Positions 18,821-30,574 of a stretch of 64,000 nucleotides of DNA are shown here, in pieces. Source of the stretch: Symsagittifera roscoffensis (lineage: Eukaryota; Xenacoelomorpha; Acoela; Convolutidae); NCBI RefSeq assembly GCF_963678635.1, contig NC_087065.1, forward strand, positions 64,420,553 to 64,484,552, given 5' to 3'. The notes below the pieces were generated by a model. That model did not search any database, was not told where the DNA came from, and worked only from the letters and a program-made list of their open reading frames with translations. The position numbers and the translations under genes are program-made. Within the stretch, counting starts at the first letter, position 1, and each line of letters begins with the position of its first letter.

Positions 18821-21053
18821 CTGACACCCCAGGAACATACAGACTCAAAATTGTGCGCCTAATCAGTGCACAGTTTGGCCTCGTAATTTCCCACATTTCA
18901 ATTCTCAATATTTCCACTGTTCAGTCCTCATTATTTCCACTGTTCAGCCCTCATTGTTTCCTATGCAGCCCTCAACAGGGCTTGAATAAAATTTCGAGTT
19001 CTCTCAATCATTACTTTCAACCGGTTCAAATAAAATCCGAGTAAAAACGTTGAAAATATCCTTCATCCTCGATTTTCTGAAAATCTCCTTTCTCCCTCTT
19101 GTCAGCTTTTCGTGAGTTAAAAAAGTTTTTTTTTCAATTGAATGCCAAATCTCGTACATCCGCAGAGTTTAGATGTTTCCCATCCCTCGAACAGTTGTCT
19201 TTTTCGATACTTCCTATAATCAAATAAGGGCACATTTGCAATTTGGCACATTATTGGCACCTATTTCAATTGTATTTTCTGGAATAAACTGGTCAAGCAA
19301 CATTGACAAACAAAACACAAAACAATGTTTTTTTTTATTTTCTCTTTATATTTGAAAGAAGTGCTTTTAAATAAGTGTGGTTGGAATCAGAAGTGTTCGC
19401 GTAATTACATTATGAATTATTAAGCTGATAGAGCTATATCTCAAAAGAATTTTTTGCACTCGAATATAACCTCATAAAAGCTCCATAGAGCTCCATAAAA
19501 GCGCCTCTTTTTCTTTAAACTTGTATAGTCTTAGATTAATTCTTTTAAAAAAGAAATCATGAATGTGAGGCTATACAAAAAATCTACTTAATAAAGACAA
19601 TCAGAATCTCGACAAAAAATCACGGTGGTAGCATTGCATACCATAAGCGGAGAATAATGTTAGTTATTTAAGAAGCCTCCCAGTTACTTCTGGTTAAGCG
19701 ACGGGGGACAGTCATTTGACATATTTGAACCAGTCACCTAATCCGGCCAACTAACAAAACAAACAGCGACTTGCTGTCTCGATTCAGCTTGACTTTTTTG
19801 TAGATAAGTTTATTGAGTTTCCTTATTGGTATAACTGCAAAAATTGTTTTTTTTTTTCAAATAAATCAGTTTTTATATTCAATTAAGTTTGATTTCAGCA
19901 ATAGTGGTAACGTTTACCTTGCTATATTATATTGATTAAAGGTCCTAATGGTTTGTGGTCGTATAAAAAGTCTGCTAAGCGTCATTTTGAGCATAGGCTC
20001 GAAAAGTTATGACTATCTGGACAAGTTTTAGTAACTAGAGTCAGCTAGTAATATCAGTGATGGTTCTTGAATAAGCTGAAGCAGCACGATAGTTGGTGTT
20101 TTTGCTGCTCAACCGCAAGAAAAATCACATATTTTATTTTCGAGATGCTCTCGAGTTAATCAAGCGCTCCGGTGACGGGACACAAGGCGCCGAACAGCCG
20201 GCGAATTTCGAAGACAAGTCTTTTCTCATATTGATTCACCAACAAAGCCGACCACATTATGGTCACAGCAATAGTTCAAACGAACTCAAAGCCTTCATTA
20301 AAACAACTCAGCCATCATTCTTCATCTAATATTCGCAATGTAAATGTAACCTTTGGTTATATAATGAGATTTATTCTTCATAATTTGAGCAATTTTGGCA
20401 GCAAATCTCATAAAAATTACAAAAACGTATTGATAAGTCTTTAAACTGAACATGAAAATTACATGAGAGCTGTAATAATAAATATATTACTAATACTTAT
20501 CTAACTACTAGAAAACGTTTTGCGAAGTTTTTTTGATTTTAAAATTATCCTTCGAGTCAAAAATGATGTCAATTAACAATTTAATTAAGGCCAAACAGGT
20601 GAACGCAAATGCAATTAATGTGTGGAAACCGCTTCAACCAATCGACAAGTGACTACAATATACTTTTCAAAGACATAATTACGGCAATTATTAGTCAATC
20701 ATTTAATAACTTATCGGTTAGAACAATAAATAAAGAACCGATACTAAAACATTAATATTAGCGCCGTGAATGATCAAAATAAATGATTGGCCCTCAAAAC
20801 AGTTTGTAAGCTGTCTCAAAAAAATAACAATCAGAAGATTTAGATCTCTTCAAGAAAATTATACTTTCTTGGTCATTTTGTCAGTATTTTAGCTTTCCGA
20901 AGTTATATAAAAAGAGAATGGATAGTGAGATAATGCTCGCAATGTCAAAATATTGAGTAAGTTAACCTTTCAAAATGTCAAAATATTGAGAAGTTTTTTT
21001 ACTCGAATTGAGCTTTGTCCGAAGTTTTATTAAGTCACTTTCAGCTTTCAGAA
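18821..21053. other. Intergenic 3' flank of Dlx
   Basis: AT-rich. One GC-richer island (about 20140-20245) gives a plausible short plus-strand peptide (DALELIKRSGDGTQGAEQP), but no splice or start context convinces me. Clusters of TAATTA/CAATTA-type sites (for example 20575-20760) could be homeodomain sites or simply AT-rich background. Confidence 0.35.
21026..21031 (-). terminator. Candidate polyadenylation signal of Dlx
   Basis: AATAAA on the minus strand about 22 bases after the Dlx stop codon (21056-21054). It is very close to the stop, so another downstream signal may be used instead. Confidence 0.35.
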
Positions 21054-24000
21054 TCACAGAGCTAAATTATGCCCGGTTGGTAAGAGGTGAGCTGGTAGTC
21101 CCCCTTTTGCATGGTACCAATCGGGGTTTTGATTATTCGGGTTTGCGTGCATGATGTTCGGTCGGATTCCGAGGTGATGTTGCATCGCGACGACACCCTG
21201 TTGCGTCATGTCTAGTCCCGGAGGCATCTCGACTTTGATATGAGGAGCCCCTCCTGCTTCCATTGTCGCACGAGAGTTCGCTATCATTTCCACGATGTTT
21301 GCTCCGTCTAGGTAACCCATTGAGTGAGGAGACACGTGATGACCTGTGGCTTGATGATGTTGGTTTGGGTTCTGGTGGGATCCGTGATTCGGTCCCATGT
21401 GAGGCATAGTCATGTTCCAAGGTGACTGAGGCTGACCCGGAGGAGCTACAGATGTCTGGTGACTCATAGGTTGTCCAGTGAGAACTAGGTTTGGCATTGT
21501 GACATTTGGCGCGATCTGGTTGGCCCCCGAGTGAGCTATGGTGGCGTCGATGACGTCATTTGCAGTAGTGTTGTGGTCGATCGGGTGTTCGTCCGTCTCG
21601 TTTAAGTCGTCTCCCTCCTCCTCATCTTTCGCATCGGGCGAGAGAGCGTCGAAATTCATATCAATTCTGGCGTTCGGGTTTCCCTTCATGAGTTTCTTCA
21701 TTTTGGATCGCTTGTTTTGGAACCAAATTTTGACCTGAACGAAAAATTAATATTACTAGCTATCAATTACACTAAGAAGTACTTTGAAGAGCCAGCAGCA
21801 TAAAAAATTACCAATATATAACTATGAAATTATCATTCACATAAAAGAACCTTTTTATTCATCAAAATCGAGGCATGTTATAATGCGCATAATCAAATCA
21901 AATACGCTCTTTAAAGAAACCACAAAAACCAAATTCGTCTCAAAATTGGAGGCGGAAAAATTGTTGTTTATTTTCCTGCAATACTTGAGCTTATGTCTTT
22001 CCTTTTTTTAAATTAACGTAGGCCGATTCAACTGCTATCATCCAGCCACAGCGGGGAATTTAAAATTCATAAAACACCTTTTGAAATATTTCCCTTTCCT
22101 TGAATTTCATCCCCCGGATTCCGTTCCAGAGGAGCCAAATTGTCTCATTCCTGGATTCCAAACAATAGTTAAGGGAGATGGACTAAAAAGTAGCGTGGTT
22201 GCTTGGAAAGAGTGGCGTGTACTTTATGACTTGTTCAGTTGTATTTCAAATTTTTAATCTCCCAATTTTTCCCCAAAGTTATTGTTAGAGTACGATGCTG
22301 CGCTAATTGCCTGCCTATTTTGGCGCAACAGGGTAATTAAAATACCTGGGCTAAGAGTGATCCCACTTTTTGAGAGGAGACGAGAGGATTAAATACTGTG
22401 AAGGAATTTCAAAGTCTTATTTTCAAACTGATATTTTTACTGTTTTTTTTATACATTTACATTCTAATTTTAATTGTTGAAATGTAATTTAAAACCACGA
22501 GTATGGAAAGCAGAAAAACCTGTGCTAACTTTAGACCTTCAGGTTTTCAAATTTCTTACCAAAAAAATGGAAGCCAAAAAAAAACAGATTAGGGTTCCAT
22601 TGGAATGTTTGAATACGATATAAATTTCAGCACACTTATTTAAAGAGCCCGGACGTGATTATTGGTGAGTGACTTATGCAAGATAACCTGCCACAGTTTG
22701 AGGTCGTAGTGACATGAGAAAATAGCACGAGAAATTTAAGACCTAAAATTTTTCGGGATCTACTTAACAATCTCCCCCCCTATGGTACCTACTTAAGAAT
22801 CTCCACCCCTATAAATAAATACAGTGAAATAGCACTGAGCTTTCTATTGAGAATTCTAATTTTGCTGCATTCTGATTGGTCGAAAAATCGACCAATTTGA
22901 TCTAGTTAACAATCTCTCCCACCCCCCCCCCCCCTTTCTTGAAAGGGGTGGAGATTGTTAAGTAGATCCATTTTTCGAAACAGCATAATTTCATTTCATG
23001 TGCTGGCGCCTTACAACTTCTCACAAAAACTACGGGATAACAATCAATTGCGGAAAATAACTTGAGACAAAAACCTCTATTTTTTTAAAAAAAGATTTGA
23101 GCAGATTTGAGCATGATACATACAGGTCTTACTCCTTGCCTTTGTCATTTAATATTGGGGGAGATTGTTCACTTGGTCTATCAAGTTCATTAGTTTCGCT
23201 GAGATTGTTCACATGGGCCAATATGAGTTCATCAGTTTTGAATTGAGCTTCAAGACCAAAGACAAATTAAAAAAAACAGCTGTTAAGGCGAAAACGGTTT
23301 TTGATTGGATATCGTCATTTGTCGTCTTATTTACCTAGCACCCCATTATTTGAACCTTTCCAGGCAAAGAAAATTGTGGTTTTATTTCAGATTAACAGAG
23401 GAAGGAAATTAACTTAAAACTAAAAGGGTCGTCATCGCTCTACCTACTTTTGTTTACTTAGTGCACACAACAAGATGTTAAAGAGCCTCTCTATACTGAA
23501 AAGGTTCAAACAAATACGCGCGTGGTCGGCAGGCGGTTTAATATAATCAGTTAAGTTTCCTGTTTTAGATGAAATATTAAGAAGCTAAACAAGAGAAAGA
23601 TTTCATGCCAGATTATTATGATGACAGGTTTTAGGTTCGTTAGCCTCAAATCCAGGCCAACTGGCAAACAGTCCCAGGTACTTGGCATTTTGACTGTTTT
23701 ACGACATTTTCGAACTGATCAACCAATTTGGACTGAATTGGAACTGAATAATGTTATTCGGGCGTTAACCTTTTAACCGACAAAAAAAGTTCAAATGTTC
23801 GTTCTGGAAAATTATCAAGATGAATCGAAAGTAAAAAAAATATCAGTTGAAGAGGTGACAAAGCACAAAGCAGCTCGAAAATGCCTAAAAGTCCAAATCA
23901 AAAAAATTGCTCCTTAATTATGTGAGACATAAAGTGCATTTATAGTCCCTCTTATCTTAGTAGTTTGAGTTTCGCAATATTTTGATTAACAAGAATAAGC

Positions 24001-25707
24001 TTGTGGGTCGGTCGTTATTCAAAAACTATTTGAGTTCAACAGTCGGTCTCGTAAGTACTATGATGCAATTAATTTTTTCGCAAGTATGAGAGATAGGTCC
24101 CCCAATTTTTGCACTAAATCATAGTTGTGCTCAAAATTTGTGAAGCCTGGTCTAGTTTATATCCTGTTGATAGATGACTCACCTGGGTTTGGGTGAGTCC
24201 TAAGGCTGCGGCCAATTCCGCTCTCTCCGGAAGGGCCAGGTACTGAGTTCTCTGGAAGCGACGCGTGAGCTGCTGGATCTGTATTGTGGAGTATATTGTT
24301 CTCGGCTTCCTCATCTTCTTGCCCCCCTTGGTAAGCGCCGCCTCCACTCCTCCCCCTCCCACACCACCCGTCATGCCCACTCCTAGTCCCCCCAACACAT
24401 GGGCTGCTTGATGTTGCTGCTGGCTCTTCGGAGAGTCTCCCAGCTCCAAATCTTTCTCACCTAAAACGGGAAATGCTCTAGATCTTTGTCGATGCTCAGT
24501 TAGAATGCGTCGATTGCTTGCTTGCCAGTAAAATTGTGCTTACTTTGTCTTGCTTCTATAATTATATATTACAAGGATCATATTAACATCCCCCCAACGG
24601 CTTTGGGCGGGAGGATGTTAACTTGGTCCTCTTACAGATACAACTGCACAGAGACAATCTCGAGCAGAAGAAACTTGTGGCAATTTCAGCAGAGAGTAAA
24701 GTAAAAAGTACAGACTTATTTTTGAAATATTAAGCTTGGCCTTTTTCTCATGTGCCCCTGTGTGAAAAAGGATCTGGATAGATTCTGGACCCTGTCGAAT
24801 GCCCTTTTCTTGATAACCAGTGGTACAAATCATGATTAAATGTATGCGTGTAATGTGTATCAGTTGTCAACGATTGAGTCCATGTCATCATATGAGCAAA
24901 GAAACCCTGTCATGTTTCTCAAGCTTTCATTTGCACATAAAAATCAAGGATTAGGCATTGAAAAGATGATTGATTGAATCAATGCATGAACATAAAATGG
25001 ACTATTACCATTGCAATAAAACAGATTGCTTTCGATCTTAAGTGTCATTGATTTTGTAGGCTGTTCATTTAGTTTTTATACACACCTGGAAGAACTTGAT
25101 CGCCTCTTGGACTGTGATCCAACATATGATTCGGCGGCGGGGGTGACCCGTATGTCAATGTGGCTCCTCGTCCCAGACCATTCTGGTTGGCGAAAGCTCC
25201 AGCAGCGCCTGAGTAGGGATTCGGACCCTGAGGACTCCCAGATTGCTGTGGGTACATCTGGGACGCCAGGTACCCTGGAAAACCAGCTGCGGCTGCTGCT
25301 TGTGCATGTGATCTGTAGTGATGCTGCAGGAACGACGGGTCCTGGTTTGCTACGGCCATAGCGTAGTTCATCATTGGATTCGGATGGGCATGATGAAACG
25401 GGTTCTGCGGGTTATGAGGGTTCCCCGGATGTCCAGAAGCTGCCGCCATTTGCATGTAGGGATTGAAACCCCCCGACGACTGATGGGGGCTCGGGTGATG
25501 TTGAATCGTGGATGTCTGATGTTGGGAAAGTCCCCCCAAATTGTAGGGAAAGTCGGCGGAGCCGTGTTGGGGGAAGTCTGGGTGGTTGTAGGGGAATCCC
25601 GGGGGAGGTTTTCCGACCAGTAATTCATTGGACGAGTCATGACGAAGGTGAGATTCACGACTCGAGGGCGACAGCTGAGCGTGATTTTGATTTATAATAT
25701 TCTGCAT
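21054..25707 (-). CDS. Dlx: Distal-less/Dlx homeobox transcription factor (three exons)
   Basis: Spliced coding exons: 25707-25086, 24460-24183 and 21734-21054; 1581 bases, 526 residues. All sites are canonical: donors CCAG|GTGTGT and CCAG|GTGAGT, acceptors TTTTAG|GT and TTCAG|GT. Phases are 1 and 0, and all three exons join in frame. The start ATG has an in-frame TAA eight codons upstream. The homeodomain begins [10 protein letters not shown] and runs through [19 protein letters not shown] and LGLTQTQ (exon 2), then [17 protein letters not shown] (exon 3), with W48, F49, Q50 and N51 of the recognition helix; this combination is diagnostic for Dlx. Exon 1 is His/Pro/Asn/Gln/Ala-rich. Exon 3 has an acidic patch, then Gln/His/Pro-rich tail. 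Family knowledge: Dlx proteins are nuclear activators binding TAAT sites in appendage, neural and epidermal patterning. The protein is longer than typical vertebrate Dlx (about 250-330 residues). Which paralogue it is cannot be told from one gene. Confidence 0.95.
22756..22969. mobile_element. Foldback/MITE-like element in Dlx intron 2
   Basis: Inverted termini: GGATCTACTTAACAATCTCC at the left and its reverse complement GGAGATTGTTAAGTAGATCC at the right (22950-22969). Internal sequence contains a further palindrome TTGGTCGAAAAATCGACCAA and C-runs. No coding capacity. Confidence 0.75.
23161..23240. repeat. 40-bp tandem duplication with GAGATTGTTCAC
   Basis: Two diverged copies start at 23161 and 23201 (GAGATTGTTCACTTGGTC and GAGATTGTTCACATGGGC). 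The motif resembles the arms of the nearby foldback elements. Confidence 0.5.
24461..25085 (-). other. Dlx intron 1 (625 bp)
   Basis: Bounded by GTGTGT and TTTTAG. Contains the 57-bp hairpin at 24574-24630 and otherwise nothing recognised. Confidence 0.88.
24574..24630. mobile_element. Minimal foldback element (hairpin) in Dlx intron 1
   Basis: Arms AGGATCATATTAACATCC and GGATGTTAACTTGGTCCT pair with few mismatches around a 13-base loop. Arm sequence is related to the elements at 22756 and 26598. Confidence 0.65.
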
Positions 25708-26597
25708 AACTGGTTGATTATTAATAGTTTAACCAGTTAATAGCCCGGATAATGAGTTTTACTCTCAAAACTGTAATTTAGCCGATTTGCCGATTTATGT
25801 TCAAGTTGGTAATTGTACTGAAAATTAAGTTGCTTGTTTTGATTAGAAAAAAGAAAATTATTCGAGAAGAACAATGATAAATGTTGAAAATTAGCAATTT
25901 ATGCTGTTTTAAACTGTATAGTGCCTTTTAAATGGTCGTATATAACCAAGACACGTAAAATATTTATTTATGATCTCAACTACGACAATTGATAGTTTTA
26001 GAGCGGCCTTTACTGAGCCAAAAAATACAAGTTATGCTCAAGTAATTGAAAAATAGATTTGAACATAATCATCTGATTTCTTTTGTGAGCAATATTGATG
26101 CACTTGTTTTACGGGATTTTACTTGTTTAAAACAAAGAGATTTTATTGGCTGACAGATTTTGACGTTGCGGCACTCAAGTTACGGGTGAATTTCGGTCTG
26201 TCTAATTTTGATAAACAATTGACCAAACTATTTTTAGGTTAGTTTTCAAATTGACTGGTAATTTTTATCTTATTTTCAAAATAATATAAAAACCTAGGGG
26301 GATAATTAGAATAATTAGTGCAAGCAATTAAAATGATACCAAAATAGAAGTTAATATTAAAAACAGTTTGTTGTAATTATCCTTATATTAACTTTTTTTA
26401 GAGCTTGGACTAATAATTTAACTCATCAATTTTGTCTTCAATTTATCAGGTAAGAAAACTTATCAACAGAGAAAATGCGCGAGGAAGAAAGGAACCAATT
26501 ATAGCTTTACTGCATGTCTCGGGTCTAAGTTAATTAATTGCACAAATCAGTTAGATAAAGATGTTTTTTTTTTCTATGATATCCAAAAAAAACCGTC
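25708..26597. other. Dlx 5' flank
   Basis: AT-rich; contains the Dlx promoter by position. No TATA box or initiator was called with confidence. Confidence 0.35.
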
Positions 26598-26745
26598 GGA
26601 TCTCTTTAACTAGTCCCCCTCCCTTTTCCAAAAGGGGGAGATTCGTTACTAGGTAAGTAATTCACAAGCTTATCCATTGAATTATTTCATTATAGGGGTG
26701 GCGATTTGTTACGATTTACCAAGGGGGATTGTTAAACTAGTTAAA
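26598..26745. mobile_element. Foldback/MITE-like element upstream of Dlx
   Basis: Left arm includes CTTTAACTAGTCCCCCTCCC and right part AGGGGGATTGTTAAACTAGT; a shorter internal hairpin (CCCTTTTCCAAAAGGG) is also present. It has the same C-run/TTAAC theme as the intronic copies. Confidence 0.55.
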
Positions 26746-27278
26746 TAGTGGTTTAAGTTAATTATTAACGTAATCAAGTAATCAAAAACGTTGTGATATT
26801 GCTATATAAAAAAAATACAATATCTAGAAACACTGAAAAACCCGAAGAAACAATCGAAACTCACTATTAGAAAATTTGTTTGTTTTCTTCTACGAATGAC
26901 TCGTTAAAAATCAATTAAATAGCTGTTCAATGGCTGAGTCAGCACAACGCTTCGCCCCTATAAAAAGCTAACATAACAGTCAGTGGCGTGCACAGAAATT
27001 TTTCGGGTTATAAAGACCCTGTTTTGCCAAAAAATTTCAGCGTCGCAGATAAATTTTTGAAAATTAGGCAAAAAAATGACGGTTTGAGTTGAGCCTTTTT
27101 AAAAAATATTTGACCAAAAGTTGCGCTTTTCCGGCGCGCGCTCCCCCTCAAATTTAGTTATATTAGCGCCAAAGGCGCCTTTAGAACATTTTTGACGTTG
27201 GTCAGCCAAAAATGGATCTCGTAAAATTATACCAAAGGGGGACCCTTTGGAAAAATTTGGCAAACAAAATCATAACGG

Positions 27279-27551
27279 ATGTTCAACGGATTCCTCATTG
27301 GCAATCCTCATTCGTTTCAAGTTATAAGTCAAATATGCATATTTAAATTTTTAATATCTATTTTTGTATGTTTTAGAAGCCACCATGGGTTGCTGTGTTT
27401 TCATATGATGGTTTGTATCTTTATAACTTGTAACATGAATACCCAGAGTGGTCCCGCAGTGAATCCGTGCTGTTTCAGTAACATTTCAGTAAAAGTCCAG
27501 TCCTGTATCAGTCTATGTACAGAGCCACACTGTAACTCTGATCAGAGATAA
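27279..27551 (+). other. Cys-rich possible short coding segment
   Basis: Within a 90-codon frame the last 45 residues contain Cys spacing ending LCTEPHCNSDQR, reminiscent of the CxxxxCN end of Ly6/three-finger proteins, but the earlier Cys pattern is not clear and no exon boundaries are evident. Flanking 26985-27250 contains GTGGCGTGCACAG and GC-rich patches typical of repeat termini. Probably chance. Confidence 0.12.
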
Positions 27552-28100
27552 AATCAAATATAAATATGGCCGTTCTATAACAGCACAAAGGTCAGATCAT
27601 AGCAAAGTTTGTGAGATCTTTTCAACTTTCATTCCGTAATCTTACCTATTTCTCCGGGGCAGTTTCGCTACTAACCCGCACCAGAGCTCCATGAATAATA
27701 ATCGAATATAATGGAAAAATGTTGTCTAAAATGTTCTCATTACGATCCTTTATAGTCGGAAGTTTTATGTGGAGGTTACGTGGTCATTAAAATCGCTAGT
27801 TGTCGAAGAAAAATCTATTATAGTACATTTTTTTCTCCATTTTAATCGATTGTTTTGCCAAGAAAATCATTCATATTACATTTTACTTTGCTAATAATTA
27901 AGCTATTCTATTTTAAGCACTAATTTTGTATGGAAGAAATAAAACAAGTTTAATTATGTGAGTTTACAAATTTTTCCTAGAAACTTGCATATATAAAACA
28001 CCATAAAATATAATTTAAAAGTTTTAAATGTATCTTCCATTAGAGACATCTTCTTCCAATGAAGACTTCTCCCAGTCAAGACTTCTTCTCTCATTTCTCC

Positions 28101-28228
28101 TCAGCGGGCATCGGGTAAGAGAACCAGTGACCTCAGCGGGCATCGGGTAAAAGAGCCAGTCACATCAGTGGGCGTTGGGTAAGAGAGCCAGTGACTTCAG
28201 AGGGCATCGAGTAGAAAAGCCAAAGAGA
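28101..28228. repeat. 32-bp minisatellite, four copies
   Basis: Units start TCAGCGGGCATCGGGTAAGA at 28101, 28133, 28165 and 28197, with increasing divergence to the right. Confidence 0.85.
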
Positions 28229-29375
28229 GCAGTTCGAGTTCAAGCGGCGAATCATAAAAACAATCAAGAAAAAATAGAAATTTCAGCAAACCAAGTAGTA
28301 AAAATACAACCAACCAAAAAATTGCAAAGGGGAGCGTTAAAATTGTGTTTACCTTGAAACAACCTAAAATTATGCAGCAAGCCGATAAAAAAAAGCCGAT
28401 ATAATTTAGGCCGATTAAGTTGTTCCCGGGAAACAAAAGAATGGAACTATGAAGTCAAGGTAAAATTCCAAACTGCAAGAGTAAATCAAACAATGAAAGA
28501 AAAATTAAAGAAAAAAGCGCGCAGCAAAAAAAAACGATTCCAAGATGTGGCAACTAAACCCACAAAACATAAGCAAATAAATAGAAAGCCGACAACTTTT
28601 TTGAAACAGAATACTTCCGTTTGAAAATAAAAACAGGTCCTGGTCAGATTGTAAACCAGAACCCAAACCAGAAGAGTTAAGAAACAAACATATTTAGGTG
28701 AAAATATGTTTGCATTAGCCTTGCATTAGCCCGATTGCATTAGCCATGCTTATCGATAGGGTAATAAAACGTTGTGACAGGGAAAATTTAGTTCCCAATA
28801 AGAACGCTCCTGCTCTTGCACGTGTAATAATCTCAATTAATCAATTTACAGTAGAAAAACTTCTTAGGCTGAAAGTTTCAGCAAAATTGGAGAAAGTTAT
28901 TTGAAGGATTCCGAGAAATCAGGATTACTAATGAGTGTTTTTTTTTTCTGATATCTGTTCTGTTACTTCGAAAACCCACTATTTTTCCGGTCTAGACGCG
29001 ACAATACCAATTTTAACAAATTTTAGTATATGTAATTCGACTTACTGCTCACAATGTCAATACAGATTGATACCTCAATGGTAACTAATCAATGATAAAG
29101 TGAATATTCACATTTCGATTTCCATTCTGTTGAGTACCACAGAAGTCAAAATTATTCTTATACGTCAACTCGAAGCTTCAGCTGGACTTTTTTGATTCGT
29201 CTTAAAATATATCAGATAACATAGAAAAAAACGTTAATTTTTTAAAATTTTTTTGAGATATTGCATAACAGCTGGTAAAATGAATGAGCTTTAAACTTCA
29301 ATTTAAAAGCACATAAAGCAAGAATTCCCGGTTGCTGCGTAACAAAAAAACTGATTTTTTCAAAAAAAATGAATT
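28229..29375. other. AT-rich, no gene recognised
   Basis: Lys/Asn-rich short frames on the plus strand and their shadows only. Confidence 0.4.
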
Positions 29376-29575
29376 NNNNNNNNNNNNNNNNNNNNNNNNN
29401 NNNNNNNNNNNNNNNNNNNNNNNNNNNNNNNNNNNNNNNNNNNNNNNNNNNNNNNNNNNNNNNNNNNNNNNNNNNNNNNNNNNNNNNNNNNNNNNNNNNN
29501 NNNNNNNNNNNNNNNNNNNNNNNNNNNNNNNNNNNNNNNNNNNNNNNNNNNNNNNNNNNNNNNNNNNNNNNNNNN
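29376..29575. other. Assembly gap, 200 N
   Basis: Exactly 200 undetermined bases, likely a placeholder of unknown true length. Open frames that cross it are meaningless. Confidence 0.99.
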
Positions 29576-30240
29576 GGGATTGACAAATGTTGACGGTAAA
29601 TACTTTCATAGAAATAGTATTTTTATAAACATTTCTGATGTTTTATTCGGAATGTACACTTCTAACGAAGCAGGTAAGGATTTGGCCGAGAAAAAAGGTC
29701 CATTTTTAAGACACCCATTATGAGCTAATTTATCTCGAACTTTTTCTAACTGCGCTTTTGTCGACATTTTTTTTTCAACACCTTTATGCGAAGTGATTGC
29801 CGAAAAGAGCGTTTTTTGGTCGAAACCTAGAAATGGCTCAAATTTTTCCTCAAAAATTGATATCTTTGCTCAATTTTGCAATAATTGCTTTCTTGACTCA
29901 ATTTAGCACTAATTCCTTGCGGCGTTGAAACGTTGACTAAATCTGATGTTTTTGAGTTTTCGGAAGTTTTCGAAATTGGTCGATCTTAAAGAAATCGACA
30001 GTTTTTCTTACCCTTTTTAAAGAAATCGACAGCTTTTTTAAAACCTTTTCTCGCACCACCTGTCGAGAAAACCCTTCACCTCTATTAAGCGAAGGCTATA
30101 TACCGCTCTTGAATTATAGAGTTGCCGTAATTTAATTGATTCAGTTCTAGATAAGATCAAAAACACTAAATTTAATAATTACTTATTTCATCCATAAATA
30201 AAAACAATATTTACTTTCAAGTTATCTATTTAGGGAGGGG

Positions 30241-30423
30241 TTAGTTGATCTGCTTGGGGGAGTCCACCTTGTAATATGGGGATTGTGTGTGAGGAGGGGG
30301 GGGGGCTGAGTAGATAGTGTAAGTGGTATCCAGTGGCGCAGAATAGACGGTTGTTCCGGCGAGCACCACTCGGCCGCCCGTGGCACCGGAAAGTGGAACG
30401 GGGTACGAACACTGAATTTCCAT
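30241..30423 (-). CDS. Candidate 3' terminal coding exon, unknown gene
   Basis: A GC-rich island in AT-rich DNA. One minus-strand frame reads as a natural protein C-terminus, with YPVPLSGATGGRVVLAGTTV, then SAPLDTTYTIYSAPPPPHTQ, then SPYYKVDSPKQIN and a TAA at 30243-30241. Third codon positions are G/C-biased (GGC, GTG, CTC, GCC, ACC), which fits this frame better than the other two open frames. Possible boundaries are ATTCAG|TGT near 30410 as an acceptor or the ATG at 30423. No family is recognised and no upstream exon was found; the 200-N gap and unsequenced parts could hide them. It could also be part of a mobile element, since CAGTGGCGCAG lies just inside. Confidence 0.35.
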   Translation of the reverse strand: MEIQCSYPVPLSGATGGRVVLAGTTVYSAPLDTTYTIYSAPPPPHTQSPYYKVDSPKQIN

Positions 30424-30574
30424 TCACTACAATACATTACTTATGTAAGCTAACAATAGCGATCACTGAATTTTAATTGACCACCACTGGGTTATTTAAA
30501 AGCACTATCCTGTTTTCACGTTCATTGCTATCTATTGACTTTATAAATATCCATCATCGAGCAGACATCTGAAT

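Larger units (their letters stand above)
21735..24182 (-). other. Dlx intron 2 (2448 bp), inside the homeobox
   Basis: Bounded by GTGAGT and TTCAG. It splits the homeodomain between TQTQ and VKIWF, the position known from other Dlx genes. It carries the foldback element at 22756-22969 and the 40-bp duplication at 23161-23240. The rest is AT-rich and could hold enhancers; none can be called. Confidence 0.9.

Noticed and set aside
20093-20444. GC-richer island as a coding exon downstream of Dlx
   Set aside because: No convincing splice sites or domain; kept only as a note in the flank description.
25318-25623. Plus-strand frames over Dlx exon 1
   Set aside because: Shadows of the GC-rich Dlx exon; the minus strand has the coherent spliced protein.
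29242-29609. Frames spanning the N gap
   Set aside because: Their middle is undetermined sequence.
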